NCBI GenBank assembly: GCA_964017195.1
Contig: OZ024897.1
Coordinates: 10,068,451-10,132,450 of the forward strand
DNA length: 64,000 nucleotides
Reading direction: 5' to 3'
DNA from: Siderastrea radians
Taxonomy: Eukaryota > Cnidaria > Anthozoa > Scleractinia > Rhizangiidae
Below, piece by piece: positions 1 through 9,995 of the stretch. The position numbers and the translations under genes were made by a program. Under the pieces are notes generated by a model that made no database searches, was not told the origin of the DNA, and was given only the letters and a program-made list of their open reading frames with translations. Position 1 is the stretch's first letter. The number at the start of each line of letters is the position of its first letter.

Positions 1-1040
1 TGTACGTGTGTGTAACAGCGACTGTAAATGTTGCTCGAGTTTATGACCTTAGTGGCCTCTTAGAAATACTAAACTGCCCGAGCCGCATTCTGTAGATCAA
101 ACAGACAAAATTTTGAAATGGGTTGGCTAATTACAAACTAGCGCAACTAATAACCAACCAACCCTTGCGGCGTATAATTCTTCCTATGATAGTGCTGCCT
201 CGGGTTTGGAGGAGTGGTTCATCGCAAAATAAGGAAAGCACGGGCAAATCCAAACGGGAAAGTAACGTCAACTTCGCATGATCTGCCACCCTAACCAATC
301 GGTTTCGTGGGCATCGATGACATTCATTTGAATGATAAGCCGGGACATTTAATTCTTCAGGGTAGCCTCGGTGATGAGACCTTTCCCTTTCTAGGCCAAC
401 GTTTCAAATCCAAAAGTGACCTAGAAAATGGACCATTCAATTTTCCAAATCATCTTTCGTGGGCAACCACCTATATCTCTCGACCCAAGGATCCTACCGA
501 GCTTGGTAACACGGATCTTAATTTCATCAAGTGGCTGAAGTGGGCTGAAGTTGATAAGGAAACATGAACGGATCCCTGCCCCTAAATGACCGCATATTTG
601 AATTTGTTCAAAGCCGCTCATTTTAAAAGCGTAAATTGTTCACCATGTTGTTGCTCCTCTTCTAATTCTTTTCTTTTTAAACTTTCTGTAGGTACTTTCT
701 GGTACTCAATCGCCTTTCAGAAGATCTCCATGTCGTAGATCGTACATTTTCGCAGTGGTAGTCTCAATTGAATGCTTTTGCCGAATCAAATACTTCCCAT
801 GAACGCACTAATGATAGAATTTTTGCCTAAACACTCGAACGCAGTTAACCACGCTTTTCTTTCTTTAGTACGTCTAACAGAATATTTTGCAGCAATTTGC
901 AAGTTTGGAAACTCGAACTTTGTTCGCATTTCCACACCTGCCATCATTCTTACACTCTCAGATTTCAACACGTTTATCGCTCGACCGAACCATGTTCTAT
1001 AGTTTAAAAGCCTTAGATGACGGTTTCTCTCTTTTTATCA
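1..1040. other. No gene recognised
   Basis: Only short ORFs are open here (for example 86 codons on + at 307-567). None shows a recognisable domain or a convincing splice pattern. It may belong to the same decayed element as the downstream remnant, but nothing directly shows this. Confidence 0.4.
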
Positions 1041-1985
1041 ATCCTATGGATCAAGGGACACATGTGGAAGCTTGTGTTCCAGAATTTTCACATCAAGAAG
1101 CATTTTGTACCATAGAAAACCTTACTCCACTTAATTTTAACTTGTCCAACGCTTGATATACCGGTCAAGTCACTAAGAATAATTTGCTCCTCCTAACCTG
1201 TCGATATTCTACAAAAGTTTTAACTACTGAAGCTTTAAGTAAATGATACCAAGACACCACTGCTCTAAATCGTCCGACTTATTTACTTAATGTAGCTACC
1301 AATGTTAGCTGGCTTGGTTTTCCTATAACCTTATTTTGTAAACTTGCCTTTCATCGGAACCATATACCAGCTAAGGACTGTTCTAATCTCCACCCTTTAC
1401 TACGTCTTGGCGGAGCCACATTTTTGTCTACTTCCACAGTTACTTTAAAGTTACTGTCAGGAACTTTAGTCACAAACCCTCTCGCCACCAACCAGTTCCC
1501 ATGCAACAAAGGTTCTGACGGAATCGGACCACTGGCCTCGGTCGCTGTCCTGCGCGTTTTACTGTTTCCGTACCATTGGTCTCGGCTTCCCACATCAAGT
1601 TTACACCATGATCTCCGGTGCTCTTTAATACTACCAGTGTACATTTTAATCACTCCACCTTGGACATTCCAACACCGGAACACCTAAATTAGACCGTCTT
1701 GTCAGGCCTTGATACAACCTTTAATACATTAGATGGTGAACTCACAGGAGCCGTGCTCTCGACCAATCAACAGATTGATGAGTTAATGGATCATCTGTGA
1801 CCACTACCACTGACTACGTGGCGAATTTCGCACTCGGGTTCAGCTTGTTGAGTGTCGCTGTCAGTGCTGTACTAACAGTCTCTATCTATCGTCGACAGCA
1901 TGGCGCATCCACTAACAACTGTTCCCGATGCACAGAGTGCGGGAAACCAAACATCCCGCTGCAACCCTTCCTGCTCAGGATCCTA
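1041..1985 (+). pseudogene. Decayed env-like (membrane glycoprotein) remnant, tentative
   Basis: Two open blocks in the same + frame (887-1156 and 1424-1687) are separated by stops. After a frame change, 1700-1990 reads as an amphipathic helical stretch, then a stop. A further frame change gives one hydrophobic segment of about 23 residues (about 1815-1890), followed by basic residues and a cysteine-containing tail. Ectodomain, helix, single membrane span and short cytoplasmic tail in that order recall envelope-like genes of some metazoan retroelements. There are at least two frame breaks and several stops, and no LTR, gag or pol was found nearby. It could equally be a decayed host membrane-protein exon. 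Low certainty. Confidence 0.22.
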
Positions 1986-2453
1986 GCCTGCAGCTAGAAG
2001 AAGACGACTGCTATCGTGCACTTCACTGGAATGACGTAAATCCACAGCACACTCCGGTTTGTCACGCTACTCAACCTTTGACGGCTGTATGGCAGCACCA
2101 TTGGATCTTCTTTGTTGAGATTTTTTTAATCGAAGGAAATTAAGTAGTTTTGCGAAGTTAAGAATGGAAAACTACTGCGATCTTAACAAGTGAAGAAAAT
2201 AATTATGCACGCTTGTTGGTTGCAGTTCAATCCCCATGAAGCGGTTTTGAAGACACTAGCTTAACGATGTTATTTCATCGTGCTTACTGCGTACAAAAGA
2301 ATAGATTGAATATTTAACTGATCGTTCGAATACTCGCTTTCTTGCTTCCTTGAAAGATTGGTTAATAGTCTGATTGAATGACGACTGATTTGTTAATTTG
2401 GTTAACTCAGTAAATTGGTTAATTTAATTGGTCATGCATGATTGCTTGATTGT

Positions 2454-2547
2454 TGGATGGATGGATGGATGGATGGATGGATGGATGGATGGATGGATGG
2501 ATGGATGGATGGATGGATGGATGGATGGATGGATGAATGAATGAATG
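2454..2547. repeat. (ATGG)n microsatellite ending in (ATGA)n
   Basis: About 20 near-perfect tandem ATGG units are followed by three ATGA units. A short related tract lies at 17568-17582. Confidence 0.97.
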
Positions 2548-2999
2548 GTGTGCGTTCTGGCTTCTAAGTGTGGCATGTTTCTTCCCCTAGAAAAGGGGCG
2601 TGGAATAGTTGTATTCCTTTTGGATTATTCTGGTTGTACTCATTACAGCTTAAGAATAACGGAATACACTGCACTAATACAAATATCTAAAAGTACGCAA
2701 AGACGGATTTGGACTAAAATTTGTAAAATCTGTTTTTTATAGATTTTTCAATATTTTCTAATGAGAAGATATATAAGATAGGTTTTATAAAAAGTAACTT
2801 TAGGTTAATATAATTTAGATACTGACACATTTTATATAGTTTGTGTAATAAATCGTTTTTTCATCTATCAGGCAGTCTATTTTTATAGGGAATTTTAATG
2901 TGCCTAGTTATGCAGATATCGTTTCCTGACCATTTCCTTAATCTACTCTTATTCCTTAGTCTTCTCGTTTCTTTCTCATTTCTATTGTAGGTTTACACC
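2548..2999 (+). other. AT-rich stretch with a 3' splice acceptor before the 925-codon ORF
   Basis: The stretch is AT-rich and ends in a strong pyrimidine tract and a TTGTAG acceptor at 2981-2990. Exon sequence would begin at 2991, nine bases before the ATG at 3000. This predicts at least one upstream non-coding exon. I could not place that exon or its promoter. Confidence 0.5.
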
Positions 3000-5777
3000 A
3001 TGAAGGAAAATATCCTTGTGATATTTTTTCTATTCTTGCAAATATCTCCTTCGACATCTATCAGTGGCCTATCCATTCTAAACGGAGGAAGCAATGCTGT
3101 TGGAGCCCTAAATTCTGGTCTTGGAACGATCTCCCGCTCGAAAAGCGTCAATGCAGTCTCTCAAATGTTACGAGGCGAGGACAGTGCAACGGTTAGAGAA
3201 AGTTTAGCTCAGGCGGTTACTACTTTAGCTGTACTGGACATCGGAGGAGGAGCACTAGTCCCGGTGACAACTCATATCATTGAGGCCATAACAAGGCGCA
3301 GTTCATTTAGGGCGACCATGCAAGCTTGGGGGGTCTACAACAAACGTCTAAAAGACATGTTTAACCAAAGCTACAAGAAACTATCAGAGGATGCGATGAA
3401 ACGCCTCTTGAATCACGAGAAAGGCAGAGTGCTGCGGGCCTTCAAAGGTGACGTAGGTAAGCTACAACGTGCCAGCAAGACGCTGAAATACATCAACCGG
3501 GCAAAGCGATGGTTCCACGTAAAAACCGCGGCCCAAGTTCTAGGTCCATTGTTTGATACGATTGGCATCGGAGTCAATTCATGGGCTTTGGGTACAGCTG
3601 TCAGAGATTGCAACAACAGCCCGAAGACGTGCAATAAAGGAGCAATCGCCTCAGCTTCACTTGGAATCGTTTCTGGTTCAGTTGGTGTGGGGGTATTTAT
3701 TTCTACGCTTGTTGTCTCTTCATCAGCCGCTGCCGTTCTTGGGCCTGTCGGAGCAGTTGTGTCTTTTGCGCTAGCAATATGCGCTACGTTGATCGAATTA
3801 TTTTATAAGCCTCCAGTCGATCAAGACGCCATAGAGTATAGGAAAAAACTGAAGATGATTCAGGAATTGGACAGGTATTCAAGGCTACAACTTTATACTG
3901 CAAACAAATTCATGGCGAACAATAAAATTACTAGGGGGGACTTCTACGTTGTCAATCAAGGACTATTACCAAGGTGGATCGATCCCAATAAGAGGCTTGA
4001 ATTTGGGAATTCTCAATCAGAGAATCCAAGAAAAATTGTCAGGCGTCCAGGGATTTGCGAAACACCTGTTGTCGGCTATCCGGAAGTTCCATTCTGGATT
4101 TCTGGGGCCACTCCACTGGTATGTCCTCTACTTGTTGACGGGAAAAGTATTAAAGGACGGAATGCAGCTGATGATGTTGGTTATAGTTTCTACGGATTCA
4201 CAAGTAACGCACGTACCCTTGAAAAAGAGGAACCGCATCAGCCTAATAAAGCCTACAGTGGTTCAATGATTCTTATAAATACCAATGAAGTACAAAGCTC
4301 ACAACTGAAAAAACAGGGCTTAGACGAAACGCTGCGAAGTATTTATATTGATACATCAAAGAAGGGGAATTACAAGTCATATGATGACGTAGTGGCACTC
4401 GGGAACATGAAAAACCTGGACAGAACTGCAACGGTTACTATCGACACAGGGAATGGAAATGACGTTTTGAACATTGATGGATTTGTAAGCGTATACGGAA
4501 GCAAATTGCATGGAAAGTTAGGGCCGGGATTTAACACGCTATCGTTTCTTGGCATGCCTGATAAGAAAGACTCCGAGATCCGTGGAATTGAGTACAATCC
4601 ATTTAACGACAATTTGGCTTTTTTCATCGGAAAAAGTCGAAGAAAGGATACTGTTGGTAATGTGGGACCAGTGTCTGTTTTAGGCGGCTCTCCGTTTGAA
4701 GACATTGTGTATCTATTTACGGACAGAAAGGGACAAAACAGTGACGATTTCACTGTGATCAAGTTCAAAGGAAAGGCAACCTATGTCATTGACATCGATA
4801 ACGTTTCTCGTCTGTCTTCTGGGAGATCCTGGGCAGGCACAAAATTTACACCACATTTTAAGATCATTGACAGCACAGACAACGGACAGAAAGGAGAAAA
4901 GATGTGCGAAAATCATAACCCACTGTTAAAAATCACCAAGTTTGGTTCCTGGGGTGTCGCCAATGATATTCTATATGATGGAAATCAAATTAAAATCTAC
5001 GGTAAAGACTTAAGCAAGCAGACGGGGAACGGAAATGACACTACGGATGACCCAGGAGTGGCACCTTCAATCAGGAGATGTTCTGGTGAACCTGCTGATG
5101 GAAGTCATCCGATGGGAGGTGAGGACGGTAAAAGGCTGCTTGCGACCGTATCGTTTCACACAAAATGTCCTGGAAAAGTTGAAGCTTTTAATGAAGATGG
5201 AAGCTGTATGATGGCACGCAAGAAGCTATCGGAGCTGGACCTAGTGTTTTTTAATGGGAACCGCTTTGTTACTGATTTCACCCAAAACGTTGAGAGTATG
5301 CAGCCAGACATCCCAAAAATCGACGTCTGCACTTTGAAGTGTCCCGAGCAACAAGTGAGCCATTCCACCCAAATTAAACTGGGAAGAGGTTCCAGGGATT
5401 ATCTGGTAATAAAGAACGATCTGTTCCTGGATCCCTGTGGAATCGATGGTGAAGGTGCAGAAATGTTTTTGAAGAAGAAAGGCAAGAGCATTTGGGAGTT
5501 GGAATTCAGAGGCGAGCATGAGAAATTCACGGGTGACGGCAAACGGCATGAACTAAAAGGTGTCGAGTGGATCGTGAATGAATATGGAGACAAGATAGTG
5601 AACCTAAAAGCAGTGAAGAAGGATGAGATCGACTTGTTCGATGAGTACACCCGAAAAACAGTGATTGACATCGCTAAAAGAGCACGGCGCGAGCAAACTG
5701 ATGAGGTGGCAGATACGCTGGAGCAGTGCTTGCACAAATCGCGTCACATCGACGCCAACATTTGCAAAACAAACTGA
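3000..5777 (+). CDS. Large secreted protein of unknown function, single coding exon, membrane-active look
   Basis: Uninterrupted 925-codon ORF. The start at 3000 follows a splice acceptor by nine bases and opens with a clear signal peptide (residues 1 to about 20, core VIFFLFLQIS). Residues 60-200 are helical and basic. Residues 184-268 hold a long Gly/Ala/Val-rich hydrophobic block, interrupted near 202-213, that could form a membrane hairpin. Residues 340-600 look beta-rich, with an RTX-like GNGNDVLN motif near 484-491 and a second GNGND near 676. The rest is mixed, with most of the 14 cysteines C-terminal to residue 630, and ends in a basic amphipathic helix. A secreted precursor with a Gly-rich hydrophobic hairpin is reminiscent of pore-forming or translocating proteins, but I recognise no family and claim no activity. 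The intronless body contrasts with the other genes here, so a retrocopy or acquired gene is possible. AATAAA lies 15 bases after the stop. Confidence 0.85.
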   Translation: MKENILVIFFLFLQISPSTSISGLSILNGGSNAVGALNSGLGTISRSKSVNAVSQMLRGEDSATVRESLAQAVTTLAVLDIGGGALVPVTTHIIEAITRRSSFRATMQAWGVYNKRLKDMFNQSYKKLSEDAMKRLLNHEKGRVLRAFKGDVGKLQRASKTLKYINRAKRWFHVKTAAQVLGPLFDTIGIGVNSWALGTAVRDCNNSPKTCNKGAIASASLGIVSGSVGVGVFISTLVVSSSAAAVLGPVGAVVSFALAICATLIELFYKPPVDQDAIEYRKKLKMIQELDRYSRLQLYTANKFMANNKITRGDFYVVNQGLLPRWIDPNKRLEFGNSQSENPRKIVRRPGICETPVVGYPEVPFWISGATPLVCPLLVDGKSIKGRNAADDVGYSFYGFTSNARTLEKEEPHQPNKAYSGSMILINTNEVQSSQLKKQGLDETLRSIYIDTSKKGNYKSYDDVVALGNMKNLDRTATVTIDTGNGNDVLNIDGFVSVYGSKLHGKLGPGFNTLSFLGMPDKKDSEIRGIEYNPFNDNLAFFIGKSRRKDTVGNVGPVSVLGGSPFEDIVYLFTDRKGQNSDDFTVIKFKGKATYVIDIDNVSRLSSGRSWAGTKFTPHFKIIDSTDNGQKGEKMCENHNPLLKITKFGSWGVANDILYDGNQIKIYGKDLSKQTGNGNDTTDDPGVAPSIRRCSGEPADGSHPMGGEDGKRLLATVSFHTKCPGKVEAFNEDGSCMMARKKLSELDLVFFNGNRFVTDFTQNVESMQPDIPKIDVCTLKCPEQQVSHSTQIKLGRGSRDYLVIKNDLFLDPCGIDGEGAEMFLKKKGKSIWELEFRGEHEKFTGDGKRHELKGVEWIVNEYGDKIVNLKAVKKDEIDLFDEYTRKTVIDIAKRARREQTDEVADTLEQCLHKSRHIDANICKTN

Positions 5778-5791
5778 AAAGTTGCAGAAGA

Positions 5792-5797
5792 AATAAA
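5792..5797 (+). terminator. Polyadenylation signal AATAAA for the 925-codon gene
   Basis: A canonical AATAAA starts 15 bases past the TGA stop at 5775-5777. If used, it gives a very short 3' UTR. Confidence 0.6.
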
Positions 5798-5799
5798 AG

Positions 5800-7345
5800 T
5801 AGTGTCATCATGATTTGAGGAAAAAATAGTTCTAGGAACAATGTTAGCTCTTATGATGTGAGGAACAAATTCATCAAAGTAGATGCCAAATATGTCAAAT
5901 ATACTTACAATGTTGAATTAATAACTTAAGCACAACTCATAAGTTTTAACAATCGTAGATTGAGAAGTTAGAGATCCAAGTGTAAACATTCACACAGCGG
6001 TTGAGGTTTTCAGCCATTACAGACACTCATTTCTAGTCAAGTGTTATTATTCTATTGTACTACTACAGGAGCCCTGACTACTATACGATATTATAATCAC
6101 CTCCAGCTGTAGCTCACGATGCAAGAGCAGCCCTTCCTCACCCTTCGAGAGGCAAAGTTTCCCTTGGATTTTGAGTTACAATAGCGGTCATTATGCTGTG
6201 GTGAAAGCACGTCCAGCTACGCATGCTGTAACAGAAATTCAGCCCTGTTACAAGGCTCCACAGAGGGGAGAAGAATTAAAATTCGGCGAAACTCCTCGCT
6301 CAGTTCGCCAATTTCCTTCGATCTTTCTCCACTAACGCCTGTAAACAGGCTGAATATTGCTAAACAACTCTAATTTAACAGTTTGTTGATTTTAATGGAA
6401 CCGTTCTTGGCGTTTATTTCAATAGTGCATGAAACCTAAGAATGGTCTTTCCATGAATCATGGTTGCGGAACGATTAAAAGACAACTGTTCATTGTCACT
6501 TTATCTCTTTTCATTGAACTCAAAGAATGCCATCTAGTCAAAGCGTTCTTCGAACTTCTTCATCGGTTTGCCTTGAGTTGGTACCCGATTGTTCCAAGAG
6601 GAAATCATCAAAATTGGGATTTTCTAAATCGACCCTTAAAACGGTAATTCTGGAAAGGTTTTTTCTGTTTTTCCTTTTTTTTCGGGGGGGGGGGGGTCAC
6701 AAATTTGCTTAACCACCAAGGAGACATATTCAAGTGATGCTCAACGGAAGAATGAGCTACAATCATCTTTTACTATTTTTTTTTTCCAGGACACATGGGA
6801 AGAACACAGTGTCGTTCCATTCATGCAAATTAAAAAATTTCGTCCATTTTTCCGTGGTAGCCGAGGGAGTCTGCAACTTATTTTGACGGCTAGATGACGT
6901 TAATCGTGGGAAATAAGAGGCCATACCACGGAAAACTGGAGGAAATTTGTTTTTACCACATGAAAAAGTGCTTTTTTTTACGCGGTGCGAGTCTACAATA
7001 AATCTATCACAAGCATACGCGACAAGCATTCATGACGCGAGCCGTGGTATGGACTCTTCATCTCCCACGACTCTCGACCAATCAGAAAACGAAATATTGA
7101 TAAGATATGGTAAAATGGTTTTTTTGTGCTACTAAGAATAGCCGACGTAATCTATTCAGCTTGAGCTATGACATCTTCATGCATTACTTTTTTCAACGCA
7201 CATTCGAAAGTCGAGTGCCTTCCAAAGAAAAACCGAACTTTATGTTGCTAATTGCTATACATTTCCTCGCGAAATCTCACAAAAAAGCCAATCCATTTCA
7301 AAATCGCGTGAACCATATCAACTAACCAGAATAAAGATACGGGTA
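5800..7345. other. Intergenic DNA, no gene seen
   Basis: Only short ORFs without recognisable content. A G homopolymer lies near 6684-6696. A short imperfect inverted pair (ATACCACGG near 6922 and CCGTGGTAT near 7043) may be the remains of a MITE, but no target duplication was found. Confidence 0.5.
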
Positions 7346-7347
7346 AG

Positions 7348-7785
7348 TGGGGTGTGCGATGGCGTAGTGATTAGGGCGTTGGACTTCAGATCTGAAGGTC
7401 AGTCGTTTTAGGCCAGGTTCCTTCCATCGTGTTGTTTCTTAAGGCAAGAAACTTTACTCCACATTGTCTCTCTCCACCCTGGCCCCAGTTGTTCAAAAGT
7501 TGGATAGCGCTATCCACCGGATAAATCACTATCCAGTGGATAGGCATTAGGGAAACCAATTACGTTATTCAGTGGACAGAGATTTATCCAGTGTATAGCG
7601 CTATCCAACTTTTGAACAACTTGGGCCAGGTGTATAAATGGGTACTGGTGACATACTGCTGGGGGTAACACTGCGATGAACTAGCATTCATCCAGGGGGG
7701 AGTAGCGATACTCTCAGTTGCTTCAGAAACCGGGTTAACCTCCGGCCGTGTGGGCCTCCTTTGGCTCATGTTCGACCTTACCTTA
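7348..7785 (+). mobile_element. tRNA-derived SINE, split by a MITE
   Basis: The head resembles a tRNA (A-box-like GGCGTAGTGATTAG, then CTTCAGATCTGAAGGTC as the anticodon-arm region). The body contains ACATTGTCTCTCTCCACCC, GGGTACTGG and CATCCAGGGGGGAGTAGC. The same order is seen in reverse at 28388-28674, which defines the family. The B box is more degraded than in that copy. Bases 7481-7627 are an insertion absent from the other copy. Confidence 0.85.
7481..7627. mobile_element. 147-bp MITE nested in the SINE
   Basis: The ends form an inverted repeat: GGCCCCAGTTGTTCAAAAGT on the left matches the reverse complement of the right end with one mismatch. Inner palindromes carry ATAGCGCTATCC. Comparison with the uninterrupted SINE at 28388-28674 shows it is an insertion. 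I could not fix the target duplication because the flanks CCTGG/CCAGG are themselves palindromic. Confidence 0.85.
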
Positions 7786-7789
7786 AGAT

Positions 7790-8263
7790 ACGGTATTCAG
7801 ACACGCCTTTAACACCCCTATGACAGCACCAGAGGTGTCGTGTTAGCGTATGATACTGCCTTCGTCAAGAGCATCTGCTCTCTTCCAGAGCATCTGCCTT
7901 CCTCTTATCTAGAGCTGTTCTCCGTTTCGAATTTTTTATTGACGCCCTACATCATTTTAACGGACGTTCTCGTTTTCCTTGCCAGACGCGTGAGAACATT
8001 TGGCTAATTAGCTGGCTGGGGATGGATGGGTTTGCTTGAATTAAAGTCCTTGCCTGGGATTTCAGCTGGAGTAAGTCCGTCGACTCTTGGGTGGCCTGCT
8101 CTGGTTTGCCGAGGACTTAAATCTTGTCTTCGGAGGACAGGGGACAGCTTTCCCAAATCCGATCTTGTTTTTCAATTCCGTTTCTGTTTCTTGCGATGGA
8201 CAAGCACCTCATCCAGGGAGGAGCAGTAATACTCCATAGTTACCAGTGATTTACTTGACTGTG
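7790..8263 (+). other. No gene; short SINE-like and Penelope-like fragments at the end
   Basis: Bases 8208-8240 resemble the 3' part of the SINE (CATCCAGGGAGGAGCAGTAA). Bases 8251-8268 (ending TTGACTGTGATAAT) read into the Penelope-like tail that resumes at 13919 after the LTR retrotransposon. The rest shows nothing recognisable. Confidence 0.45.
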
Positions 8264-8268
8264 ATAAT

Positions 8269-8322
8269 TGTCATGATAGTGACGTCATCAGTCATGCGCA
8301 GTTGTTGAATAAAACCATGTTA
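8269..8322 (+). repeat. 5' LTR (54 bp)
   Basis: Starts TGTCATGATAGTGACGTCAT and ends ATGTTA. It contains AATAAA at 8308-8313. It is preceded by the ATAAT target duplication and followed directly by the primer-binding site. Confidence 0.93.
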
Positions 8323-8341
8323 TGGTGTCAGAACATGGGTT
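8323..8341 (+). other. Primer-binding site, tRNA-Leu type
   Basis: Eleven bases, TGGTGTCAGAA, are complementary to the CCA-extended 3' end of animal tRNA-Leu (CAG/CAA). The following bases CATGGG diverge from a perfect match. Confidence 0.8.
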
Positions 8342-8379
8342 AATCAAACACTGTTTGAAATCACGAAAACTACCTCAAA

Positions 8380-8574
8380 ATGAGTGTATTCAAGCCGCCC
8401 TCAACGCTAAGTCTAGAGGGAAATGTTGCAGACAATTGGCGCAAGTGGAAACAGCGATTTCAATTGTACATGGAAGCTTCAGGCTCAATGAAGAAACCCG
8501 AGAAGCAACGCGTCGCCATATTTCTTCATCTCATCGGAGACGATGCACTTGAAATTTACAACACCTTCTCGCTA
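8380..8574 (+). pseudogene. gag 5' part, broken by transposon insertion
   Basis: ATG at 8380 opens 65 codons of a Gag N-terminus (motifs NWRKWKQRF, KQRVAIFLHLIGDDAL) of the kind common in Ty3-like elements. The reading frame then enters the inserted transposon at 8575. The gag frame resumes at 9996. With the insert and one TA copy set aside, the two parts are in the same frame. As it stands this copy cannot make full-length Gag. Confidence 0.85.
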
Positions 8575-9993
8575 CGGTATGTTGCCCAGTTTTCGTACGG
8601 GCCCAGTTTTCGTACAAAAAGAACTTTATTTGATTATTTTCGTCGGTCATTTAAATCTTAGTCAACCGAAGAATTCCAAAAGTAAAAGGAACATTTCAGC
8701 TATAAATTGCCGGTTTTGCCGGGCTTTTTGACGAAGAAGCAGGTCAGTGCGGACAATTTCTTTCGAGGTGAGTAAAAGTTTAGCGGCTAATATTTGCACT
8801 TTTCACTGCACAGTAAAGGTATTGTAGATGAACAAATAGCCCGTTTTGTTGATAATTTTGCAAGGAACTTCATGAGTTTTGGGCAGATGATAGATTCAAG
8901 ATGAAAGTGAATGGAAAAACTTTCAACGCCAGCTTAAATTTAACTGCTCCTGAATTTTAGCGGTGAGAATCTTCGCATACATTTCGACCTACTGTGCCAG
9001 TTTTCGTACACTTAGCTGCGCCTTGCTAAAAACCTATTTTAAAATAAGTTAAAGAACTGAATTTTAAACTTTACTGTTCGAAAATTAATAAGTCGCAAGT
9101 GCAGCAAAGATTAGACAGCAATCCTTGCAAAGTACGATACACTACATGTGTTTGTTGTGGTCTAACAGCGACGCTTTACATCCAGGTCATGCAAAGAATA
9201 TTTAATAAACTTGATCCCACACAAACAATCTATAAAATCGTCAAATAATTAACTAAGGTAGATGTCTATGCATAGAATGTTGACATACACCTTGAAATAT
9301 CGTTAGTTTACCGGTTTTACCGATTTTTTTCACTCCGTTGCGATTCTAATAAATATTTACAAAAGTAGGTAAGAAAAGCAAGCGTAAGCGGAAACGGAAG
9401 TAAAGCGTTTGCTATTCTAAAGGCGTGAGCGGAAACGGAAGGAAAACATCGAATCTTATACAGGCCTCTTCTTAACAGTTGTAATACGCAGAATAGTAAC
9501 CTGTCAACTACCTTTACCAAGGCAGTAAATGAAGTACGAGACAGTGGATTGAGCGTAAGAAAAGCCGCCCAAAAGTGAGGGACAAAAAAATCAACACTGC
9601 AGGATCGATTAAACATCCACCCCCCGAATAACCATTTGCTTTATACACCAAACATTGGTCGCTAAGCCGATATTTATTCGCAAATCGAAGAGAAAACACG
9701 ATAAGCACTCAGCAGGGTGGCTGACATATCAGTTTGCGTCGAACGTTTTCGTGGAGAAATGTTGTTTTGTCGATGTACGAAAACTGGGCCAGGTGTACGA
9801 AGACTGGGCAGCTTAGGAGTTTTGGGAAAAATGGCATAAGTTTGAACATACGTCGATCAAGCGGCCAATCGTTTTATATATTAAAGGTAAGTAAATGGGC
9901 TATCTTTAAAAGAAATTTCATAAATTTTCGTCTCACAGACGAAAAGATATAGCGATTACAAACTAAAGTGTACGATAACTGGGCAACACACTG
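8575..9993. mobile_element. 1419-bp non-autonomous Tc1/mariner-like element inside gag
   Basis: It is flanked by TA (8573-8574 and 9994-9995). The left end CGGTATGTTGCCCAGTTTTC and the inverted right end CAGTGTGTTGCCCAGTTATC match at most positions. The motif GCCCAGTTTTCGTAC occurs directly at 8584 and 8601, in a slightly variant form near 8995, and inverted at 9775, 9795 and 9970, as expected of subterminal transposase sites. No transposase ORF is present. Removing one TA plus the element puts gag back in frame, which independently supports the boundaries. Confidence 0.88.
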
Positions 9994-9995
9994 TA

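Noticed and set aside
8575..9993. Intron in gag
   Set aside because: The ends are TA-flanked inverted repeats without GT-AG signals at the junctions.
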